A DNA stretch of 64,000 nt from Selaginella moellendorffii (taxonomy: Eukaryota; Streptophyta; Lycopodiopsida; Selaginellales; Selaginellaceae). Each line of letters opens with the position of its first letter. The stretch's first letter is position 1. A program made the position numbers and the translations under genes. Location of the stretch: NCBI RefSeq assembly GCF_000143415.4, contig NW_003314272.1, forward strand, positions 2,071,728 to 2,135,727, written 5' to 3'. This document shows positions 55,909 through 64,000 of this stretch, piece after piece. A model generated the notes under the pieces. That model saw only the letters and a list, made by a program, of their open reading frames with translations, made no database searches and was not told the DNA's origin.

Positions 55909-58900
55909 TCAAGAACGAGTGGAACGAGGATGTGAACGAGAACGAAGAGGAGGATGAGATGAGTGGTGAGGGATGGGAGATGGAGAAAAAGAATGAGGAC
56001 TGGGACGAGAAGGATAGCGGCGGTGGAAGTCCTGAACAAGGTCAAGAGAATGAATCAGGTTGTCCGCAGGTTCCCAAGTGCGTTCCTCAGGTCCGTAACC
56101 CTTCCAATCCACCAGATAGTAGAGTTTAGACTGTGAAATCTTGGAATCAAGGATGTCCTAAACCTCATACTCAGACCCATCCTCGAGCTGCACTGGTGGA
56201 GGCGGAGGAATGACCCGATTTGGAATAGGACTGAGAATATAAGGCTCAAGGAGAGAGGAGTGAAAAACGGGGTGAATTTGATATGAGGAGGGAAGTGCAA
56301 GGCGATAAGTGACAGGATTAATGATGGCAGTGATAGGGAAAGGACCAAGGTGTTTGAAATCGAGTTTTGGACAGGGCCTGGTGGTGGAGATATTTCGCCT
56401 GAGGAGCCAGACTTTATCCCCGATATTGTAAGGGGGACAATCCTGACGATGGACATTGGCAAATGTTTTATGAGATTCCTGAGCACGATGGAGGTGGAAG
56501 GAGATGGAGTTGTGGATTTCCTGGAGGTTGGAGATAAATGCCTCAAAGCAGGGATTTGAACGAGAGGATTCAGATGGAGAAGGAAGTGAGAGATTGAATC
56601 GGGGATTTCGGCTAGAGTTTGCAAAGAAGGGGGAAACTCGAAGAGAGGAGTGAACAGAGTTGTTATAGGAGAACTCAGCAAGAGGAAGAATATCGAACCA
56701 GTTATTCTGATGATAGTTGATGAAGCACCTCAAGAATTGTTCCAACGTCTGAATCGTTCGCTCGGACTGCCCATCAGTTTGAGGATGATATGCCGAAGAG
56801 AGGTTGGCCTTCACTCCAAGCAGCTGCAAAAACCGTTGCCAGAAATGAGAGATGAACTGAGGCCCCCGATCTGAAACCACATATGTAGGAATCCCATGAA
56901 GTCGGAAAATTTCCCTGAATACCAGTTTTGCCATGTCCTCGCCCGAAAACTCCTTGGTACATGGCAAGAAGTGCGCCATCTTTGTGAAGTGATCCACCAC
57001 GACTAAAATGCTATTGAAGCCTCCAGAACTCGGAAGATCACTCAAGAAATCCATGGAGATGGATTCCTAAGGACCTGAAGGGACTGGAAGGGAACGAAGC
57101 AAACCTGAAGGAAGGTGGCGAGGTACCTTATTCTGGGCACAAGTGTCACAGGAGGTAACAAAAGCTTTGATGTAGTCGTCCATGTGAGGCCACCAAAAGT
57201 CCTGTGCAACTAGCTCATAGGTTTTCGCAATGCCGAAGTGACCAGCAGTCGGGCTATCGTGGCATGCCATCAGGACCAAACTTCGAGCATCACCTTCAGG
57301 AATGTAAAGCTGCTCCCCACGGTACAATAAACCATCTAAGAACTCGAACCCGTCAAATCGCCGACAGTCGGGAGTCACTGGGTGTCCAGCCTGAAGATGG
57401 GGGAAAATGTCACTAGCGAGATCATCGGATTGAAGATCGTTTCTCATTGCATCCATCAAGGAGGAGTCCTGAGGGGCCAGGGAAATTGCCATAACTTGAA
57501 GCCGATCAGGACCGAGGATAACTTGATCCTGTTGATCGAAGGCAGGATTACCAGGTCTGAGACTGAGATAGGAGCGCCTTGAAAGAGCATCAGAAAGGCC
57601 TTGAAACTTTCCAGGTCTGTACTTGATAACAAAGTCAAACCGACTTAGGAATTGTGCCCACCTTGCTTGACAACGGCTTAAAACTCGGGAAGTGGCAAAG
57701 TACTCGAGATTTTTGTGATCCGTCCAGACTGTTGTTTGATGGCTCGCCCCCTCCAAGAAACGGCGCCACTCTCCAAAGGAATCCACAATGGCAAGGAGCT
57801 CCTTGTCGTGGATTTCGTAATTGATCTCCGCAGGCTGGAATTTCCGAGAATGGAAAGCGACTGGATGAAGTTCGTGATCCGCTCCGAGTTGAGACAGCAC
57901 AGCACCAATGGCAAAGTTGGAGGCATCAGCCTCAATGAAGAAAGGTTGTGAGGAATCAGCATGGATCAAGACAGGAGCAGAACTGAAGGCCTCCTTGAGT
58001 GTGTCGAAGGCCTGCTGGGCAGCAGCAGACCAAGAGAAGGGAACATCCTTGCGAGTGAGATGTGTGAGAGGAAGGACAATGTCAAAGTAGTGATCAATGA
58101 ATTTGTGGTAGAAGTTGGCAAAGCCAAGGAAAACCTGAACGTCCGACATTGATTGTGGAAGCTCCCATTCGAGAATAGTCTTGACTTTGGCAGGATCCAT
58201 CGTGATACCCTCAGGAGTGACAATGTACCCAAGGAACTCCACAGACTGCTGATCAAAGGAACATTTCTCAAGCTTCGCGTATAGGCCGTGTTCTCGCAAC
58301 TTCGCTAGCACCTTGCGTACATGTTCGTCATGCTCCTCCTGAGTTTTTGAGTAGATGAGGATGTCATCGAGGTAGACGATCACCATCTGATCAAGAAACT
58401 CCCGAAAGACGTCGTTCGCCATGTGTTGGAAAACTGCTGGAGCATTTGTCAAGCCAAATGGCATGACAGTGTACTCGAAGTGGCTATAGCGGGTTCGGAA
58501 CGTAGTCTTCCATTCATCACCAGGCCGGATCCGGATCAGGTTGTATGCTCCACGGAGGTCAATCTTGGTGAAGAAGCGGGCACCGCCGAGATGTTCCAAT
58601 AGGTCCGAGATCAGGGGCAGCAGATAACGGTTCCGAACAGTCACCTTGTTCAAACCTCGGTAGTCGATGACTAGCCGCAAGCTCCCATCCTTCTTCTTGA
58701 CAAAGAATACAGGTGCTCCAGCCGGGGACTGCGAATGCTGAATGTAGCCCGAGGCAAGGTTCTCATCCACGTACTCTTTGAGGGCCTTAAGCTCGGACGG
58801 GGATAACCCGTAGATAGGCCCCCACGTAGGTGACGCTCCTTCCTGTAAATCAATGGGACAATCATAAGGCCGATGAACAGGCAGTACACTAGCTTTTTTC

Positions 58901-59733
58901 TTGTCAAACACATCCCCAAAATCATGATACTTCTCAGGAAGACTGACAGGAAAAACATGCAAAGCAAAAAGAAAAAGAGGTTCTTCATGAAGGATTTCTT
59001 TCATAGTGATTGTGGAGATAGGAGGAGGCGTACGACTAAATGGAATGATGAGACGAGGATACGGTTCAGTGTAAGATGGAAGAGAGGAAAAAGAAGAGGG
59101 TGAAGACTTTATAGAGTCAGGAACAGAACCCCAATTTGAGTTTAGGGAACTTTTCCTGATTCGGACTCGATGAACAGTAGGGGAAGCTGTGGGAGAGATG
59201 AGCTGTAATTCCTTCCAACAGATTTGAGGCTGATGTAGTTGGAACCAAGGAAGACCGAGCACCACAGAGGAGGACTTGCTGTTGATGATGTTGAAGGCGA
59301 TATCGGTGACGGTGGACCCAATGTGTACTCGAACAGGCAACGTTTCCCTAAGTCCAGAAGATGGAGACACAAAATGCCCGCCGATGCCTTCAACCCTCAA
59401 ATCCCGTATGGTAGGAGAAAGAGGAATGTGATGTCGGGCAGCAAAGTCCGTGTCCATGAAGCAGGAAGTTGCACCCGAGTCCAGTAACGCCAGAGCCTTG
59501 AGTCCTGATTGTTCGGTGAAAGAAAGGAGACATGGGACGCGGAAGTTGCGGGAATTGGTGGTGGCTTTGATGAAAGGTGGTGAGGAGCTTGATAAAGAAG
59601 AAAAGTGATTTTTATTCGGGGAGTCCAAACAGACAGCTCCTACTCTGTTTGGACAGGGTTGTTTCCCGACTGCAATAGAGGTGGACTTTGAGGCAAAGTG
59701 AACTCGAGCAGTCGAGGAGGCTTCTTGGGACAT
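55909..59733 (-). pseudogene. chromovirus pol: protease, RT, RNase H, integrase, chromodomain
   Basis: An 888-codon frame (59733-57067) contains protease LALLDSGATSCFM, RT with LRLVIDYRGLN, FTKIDLRGAYN, VMPFGLTNAPA and YLDDILIYS, RNase H FFIEADASNFAIGAVLSQ, and the integrase HHCC finger HDSPTAGHFG..CDTCAQ. TAG at 57069-57067 (expected Trp) interrupts it; the same frame resumes with ISMDFLSDLP, VVSDRGPQF and HPQTDGQSER. A second TAG at 56160-56158 precedes the chromodomain ILDSKI..LYYLVDWKGYGPEERTWEPADNL. Two point stops are the only obvious pol lesions. A chromodomain targets integration to marked chromatin in this clade. Confidence 0.9.
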
Positions 59734-60604
59734 ACAGCTGCTTTGTGATTAGGATCAGCACAATAGAGGCAAAGATTATGAGATATTCGACGTTGCTTCT
59801 CAGCAGGACTCAACTTCCCTCTAATGAGTAGGGGAGTACCAGAAATATCCATCGGAACCGGAGCAGTAGGTTCAGGAGTATGCCCCGAAGACTCAAGCTA
59901 GGATTCCTAAGTTTGGGACGGAAAAACAGCGGCGCGGCGACTTTCCTGACGACGTTCAAAGAGACGATTGTCACATCGAACAGCTTTGTTGATGGCATCC
60001 GACAGGTCCTTGGGATCCTCCATGGTGAGCAACAAATCCTTGACACCGTTGTTGAGGCCGAAATGAAATTGGTCAATCAGAGCCCGCTCATCCCACTGAG
60101 TGTCCAAAGCAAGGAGTTGGAACTCTGCAGCGTAGATCGAGGCAGGACGAGACCCCTGAGAGAGACGTCTCATCTTTGTGGTAGCAGCCTGAACCCGATC
60201 CGTCTCGCCAAAACATGCTTCGAGCTTCTCTTTGAACAATTGAAGATCCATCAATTCTGGAACCACGACCCCTTTCATGCTCTTCTCCAAAAGAGGAGAA
60301 AACCATGACAAAGCTGCACCTTTGAGCAACGTCCCAATCGTGCCGATTTGAGACTCGAGAGTAGGGTACCGCCGATGTTGAAGTGCGAAGATCAACTCCA
60401 TCTGGTTCAGGAATCCGCGAAGCTCCGAACGCTTGCCTGAAACGGGAGGCTCACCTTCGGTTCAGGAACTTTGCTGGATCCTTGAGCCGAAAGTGAAGCA
60501 AGCTCCTGCTGCATGCGAAGAAGGGTCGCCTTCAGCTCGGTATTCTCAGACTGGATTTTTGCAAGGACTTCAGCAAAGAAATCAGGATGGCTTGGAGACT
60601 CCAT
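59640..60604 (-). pseudogene. chromovirus gag with zinc knuckle
   Basis: ATG 60604 (MESPSHPDFF) begins a coiled-coil-like start (IQSENTELKATLLRMQQELASL). A one-base shift near 60460 moves to GFLNQMELIFALQ, then the capsid-like WFSPLLE and LFKEKLEACFGETDRVQ. After a further frame change near 59907 the zinc knuckle LCLYCADPNHKAAVCPKK has the CX2CX4HX4C spacing. The end overlaps the pol start. Confidence 0.82.
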
Positions 60605-60701
60605 TGGCAAGAAGAAAGAAAAAAGGGGGAAAAAAAGGCAAAGGTAATCAAACAATCAAAGCGAGCTAAAAGAAAAGCAAAAACCACAATCTGAATCAAA
60701 T

Positions 60702-61114
60702 TGTCAAGACCCCCAACAAGATCAAGACTGGAAAATGCTAAAGACAAAGAGAAAAAGCTAGTGAAAACAAAGAAAAGGCCTTAGACTGGTGTTGATTCAG
60801 ATTGTGGAGAAATGGAACAAGGCTAACCTATATATACTATAGGTTGATGAAGCTCCACCACTCTTGAATTGAGGACAGCCTAAATATAGCTGAGGTCGAG
60901 GAGGCGCCACATCATCATCAGGAATGTGGCTCGAGACTCAGGAATCGGGAAGTGTCTCGAGAGTCAGGAATAGGGAAGTGTCTCGAGAGTCAGGAATAGG
61001 GAAGTGTCTCGAGAGTCAGGAATAGGGAAGTGTCTCGAGAGTCAGGAATGTGGTTTGCAGGTCAAGAATCCGGCGAGAGTCAAGAATGTGGCAAGAATTG
61101 GGGGATTCCTGACA
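60702..61114 (-). repeat. 5' LTR of chromovirus
   Basis: Partner of 55485-55897, with the same internal GTGTCTCGAGAGTCAGGAAT repeats. TGTCAAGACC...CCTGACA on the plus strand; flanked on the right by GAATG. Confidence 0.92.
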
Positions 61115-62835
61115 GAATGCATTGTGCAAGTGGTCAGATATGAGAAAGTTCCAATCCTCAACTTTCCCATCGATATCTGAAAGACCATCTGGAAAGTTGA
61201 AGAGAATGAAGTCTGCAATTGGGAGCAAGGGCCTTTGTATCTTTCGGCACCAACGATTAAACTAGCATTGTATATCCATCTTAATATCGTCTTCCATGAA
61301 AGATGTCAACAATCTACTGTAAGAGCCAATGAAGATACCCACAATACTTCATTGTGTTATTTGGGACACAGGAAAAACCTATAAAAGAGCTAAGTGAATG
61401 AAAAAAGCAATAAATAGTATGCTACCATCATATGGCATATTGTCGATGAGAGTTCCTCCAACTCCTCTTCACGAGCATCTGGTCGAGCTGGAATAAAATT
61501 ACTATCAATAGTCATTGCTGCAAAAAACATGTATTACCACCTTTAGTTTGTAAAATTCACTTTTGCTTACTTTTGATATTCTATGAACCACTTGATCATC
61601 GTTATTTACTAATAGAACCTGATCTGGATCTTGGTTGTTTGATGGTTGAATTGGAGCCTGTTCTTGGCTGTCTAGTGGTGGAACATGAACTTGATCTTGA
61701 GCTTCCTCATCCTCATCTCTATCGTCACTTGCATTGCCATCGTTACTAACATTGATAACTTCCTCGCAATCTAGTGTAGAGGTCTCCTTCCCTAGGAGCT
61801 CCAACTCCCAAGAGCATTTTATCTTCCGTGCCTTCAAAACTCTCGCAAACATTATTGGGTACATTCCTCCATCCCTTACACCCTTTGCAACAAGTCAAGT
61901 GCAAACTGGTGTCTCAAATTGCATGCCTCTATATCGAAGATACCTGTAAACAATATATATTAAAAAACAGTATTAGAAATCATATTATACCTATAAGCTG
62001 CATGTCGCATGAAATAAGGTTGACCATGTTAGCAATCATAAGTTGTTGTGCTTGTAGAATTCTCTGGCAGCCACCCCTCTTCGATCCTTTCCAATGTTGT
62101 GTTGATGTAAGTGTCGAAAGATATGAATGTGCCATCTAGATCATCACTAATGTGTGGTGCCAAGAACTTCTTATAGTTTGCGTGATGTACACAGCCCTTC
62201 TCATCATGTTCTCAAATAGTTTTGGCAGTCCTTTTTCTCTGTTCATCAAGCAAACATTGAGGAACTCCAGAGTCTCTATCTGTTGCTTATATGGAAGCTT
62301 CGATTTTGTGATATTGTAAATCATGTCATCTGGAGTTTTGTTCATTGCAAAAGTAACATATGCATAATTAAGAAAAATGAAGTGTGATAAGAAACTTACA
62401 TTCATGAGAAGAAATTTTGGCTATAGTCTCTAGCCACTCCTTTGGCCTGTGATTGTCTACAATACATACTAGTTTCTTCAACTTTGAGGATTTTGCATGT
62501 TGAATTTTGTGCTCAATTTGTACAAACTCAGCTGAGAGCTCTTCTCGATTCTTCTCTGGATATGCAAGTTCGTAGGCATCTTGCTTGACCTTCACCAAAG
62601 GCTAAAAACCAAAACAATTAAAAGAGGCTTTTATAAAATAAAAGGGAAAGACATACCTTACACCACACAGCGAGTATAAAACTGATTGGGTTGTTGAACC
62701 AAGTTGTACTGTCATTTCAAGTGCATAAGTGCTGAACAAGTGTTGCGAGATCATCATCATAATGTTGGCGGATGTCATCCTCACTCAAGTCTGCCAAAAA
62801 TTGAAGTTATTCGATGTCATGGACAAGGTTTTTTT

Positions 62836-62907
62836 TTACCTCTAACTCCACTTTAACTTGTTTTGTTGTGTTTAAATGTAGGCTTGGGCAGTTCGCTGTT
62901 CAAAAAC
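62836..62907. other. micro-inversion across intron 2/exon 3 of copy E
   Basis: On the plus strand these bases read CTCTAACTCCACTTTAACTT ... GTAGGCTTGGGCAG ... CAAAAAC, the same strand sense as copy A (4602-4671), whereas everything on both sides is inverted relative to A. GTTTTT and AAAAAC at the edges form short inverted repeats that could have mediated it. Confidence 0.85.
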
Positions 62908-63548
62908 TATAAAACTTACGCATTGATCTTTTGGCAAGCCAAGATAAGTCTGTTGACATCCAAAGGTCCCCTCGCATAGGCATGGCCGACTAGAATGTTG
63001 ATATGGTAGATGGGATCATCGCAAAAATGATCGTCAATACACTTCATCCAAGTTCCATATCAGTTGTTACCATCAATAATTTCCCCATAAGTTGTCGAGT
63101 CTCAGGATGTCTGATAAGCATGTCATCAAATTCTAGGGACTTCCTCCTCCAAATAGGATCCTAGCTATTCACAATCTTGGGTGTGATAGTAATGATCTCC
63201 GTTGTTCCTGGCTTGCAAAAACAGACTAGAAACATACCAATATTTGTTGCAAGGCCATTCTGTTTGAACAAGCTGTATATATTTGAGTTCATATATTTGG
63301 ATGCTATGCGGACAAAGTTCGTCTACTGCAAACAGCAAAGGGGGATTTCTCTAATCAAGTCATAAGGGCCTGGCCACTTGAGTGCTTCAAGTGTTTGGTG
63401 AACTGTTTTTTTCCTTGTCCACATAATAGTCTCTTGGAAGCGCTTGTCCACCATATTGTCAGGAAGGTCTGCAACTCTTTCAGCTCTAGGCTCTTCCTCA
63501 AGTTCCATATCGTGAACACCACTAGATTGCCCAACTTTAGGGATTTGC

Positions 63549-63690
63549 ATTGGTGGTGGTGGCAGTGGCGGCGGGGGCAGAGGCAATAGTGGTAGTGGTG
63601 GTGGCAATGGTGGTGGTGGCAGTGGCGATGGTAGTGGTGGAGGTGGTGATGGCAGAGGTGATGGTGGTGGAGGCGGTGAATCTCAAACTA
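63549..63690 (-). repeat. polyproline-coding tract of copy E
   Basis: Plus strand GGTGGTGGTGG and GGCAGTGGCGG units; on the minus strand the Pro tract of the ParB-MTase gene, shorter than in A and shifted by one base in part. Confidence 0.85.
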
Positions 63691-63879
63691 AATGTGTCTC
63701 TGTTGTGCCAATTGTCGATCGTGATATCATTAGATTGAACTTCTCGTGTCTTCTTGGCTCCAACAACCTTTTTATGTGTTACAATTTTCCTTTTCTGCAA
63801 GAGAAAAAATTTTGTTAGTCAAACTAAATAAAGATAATGAGAAATTCAAACAGTTAAAGTAAATCAAGTGGGCCTAGAC

Positions 63880-64000
63880 TCCACCTCGGGCACTTTAGTT
63901 GCCTAAGGCGCTGAGGTTATTCAAATAACCTCAGCCCCCTGGGCAGCCAAAGTGCCCGAGGTGGCCAGCCCGAGCTCAACCTCGGGCAATTTGGCCAAGG
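63880..64000. repeat. GC-rich foldback of copy E, intron 1
   Basis: CCACCTCGGGCACTTTAG and AAAGTGCCCGAGGTGG are inverted partners, with TGAGGTTATTCAAATAACCTCA in the middle. Corresponds to 3300-3493 of copy A; continues past the window edge. Confidence 0.8.

Larger units (their letters stand above)
55480..61119 (-). mobile_element. chromovirus-type Ty3/gypsy element, full length, TSD GAATG
   Basis: LTRs 55485-55897 and 60702-61114 (413 bp each, about nine differences by eye) and target duplication GAATG at 55480-55484 and 61115-61119. Orientation is minus: LTR begins TGTCAGGAATCCCCC and ends GGTCTTGACA. GAGGAGGGGGTGC before the 3' LTR is the polypurine tract; TTTGATTCAGATTGTGG after the 5' LTR is the presumed primer site. 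Gag and pol are nearly complete but each is interrupted. It inserted within the motif IV exon of copy E. It is the youngest full-length insertion seen here. Confidence 0.93.
54681..63794 (-). pseudogene. ParB-MTase gene of copy E, split by a chromovirus
   Basis: Exons 2-10 are present; exon 1 (MPPR) would lie just beyond the window. Exon 2 begins at 63794 after the acceptor TCTCTTGCAG. Recognisable blocks: KRKIVTHKKVVGAKK, polyproline, IREIPLC, the ParB-like region (62930-63370, frame-broken), LVKVKQDAYELAYPEK, LFNFPDGLSDIDG (motif IV position, Asn for Asp), a break at HNAF where the chromovirus sits (55485-61114), LLSEALMLEAGHVIFILPND, and VIDCTVGSGSMVE, ending at TAA 54683-54681. Stops: TAA after MRGV (Gln in A) and TGA in YRF-TPSAM (Arg in A). 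A 70-bp inversion lies at 62836-62907. Confidence 0.75.
52579..64000 (-). mobile_element. ParB-MTase DNA transposon, copy E (inverted, left end outside)
   Basis: Plus-strand start GGGGATGGTCCAAAGTTGAG is the inverse of the right ends of A and B. It then carries small genes 4 and 3 (plus strand here) and the ParB-MTase gene (minus strand), interrupted by a chromovirus, and leaves the window inside the foldback upstream of the methyltransferase exon 2. Excluding the insertion it is collinear with A. Confidence 0.85.

Overview
The window is repeat-dense nuclear DNA of a land plant. Genes have GT-AG introns of about 45-60 bp (one of 378 bp). The repeats are plant types: Ty3/gypsy elements, one with a chromodomain, solo LTRs carrying a 5S rRNA-like promoter as in Cassandra TRIMs, and AAACCCTAA telo-box units. 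I cannot name the species. An intronless bulb-type lectin gene and these repeat types would fit a non-flowering plant, but that is a guess. I saw no ordinary housekeeping gene, tRNA gene or CRISPR array.

The main content is at least six copies, of different ages and orientations, of one large DNA transposon family, here called the ParB-MTase element. Copy A is 1-9373 (left end outside). Copy B is 32599-39700, complete at both ends and bounded by the 8-bp duplication TGTAGTGG. C is 40640-46032, D 49308-52578, E 52579-64000 (inverted, other end outside) and F 14985-17290 (transposase part only). Combining A and B, an undeleted element would be about 11.7 kb. It carries a multi-exon transposase with a SWIM-type zinc finger. 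Diverging from it across a GC-rich, repeat-filled promoter is a ten-exon gene fusing an NLS-like start, a polyproline tract, a ParB/sulfiredoxin-like domain (DGNHR) and a beta-class (motif IV before motif I) DNA methyltransferase-like domain. Three small conserved genes of unknown function complete it. Every large gene copy here is broken, each by different lesions, but the shared exon phases and domains show a real gene family.

Layout: 1-9373 copy A; 9374-14929 decayed Tat-like gypsy with an RNase H domain before the RT and a 5S-type solo LTR in the RT; 14985-17290 copy F with a second such solo LTR; 17300-17880 old LTR; 17881-20200 AT-rich, nothing recognised; 20271-28905 an LTR element without recognisable pol genes, whose 1.7-kb LTRs contain a hexamer satellite, arranged internal-LTR-internal-LTR; 30337-31218 bulb-type lectin gene, the only intact host-like gene; 32599-39700 copy B; 40640-46032 copy C containing a truncated gypsy; 46290-49307 a gag/RT-bearing relative of the satellite-LTR family; 49308-52578 copy D, into which E inserted, into which a chromovirus (55485-61114) inserted.

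The elements work as mobile DNA, not as a host pathway. The methyltransferase/ParB gene inside the transposon is the item of real interest: a cut-and-paste-type element that appears to carry its own DNA-binding and DNA-modifying protein.
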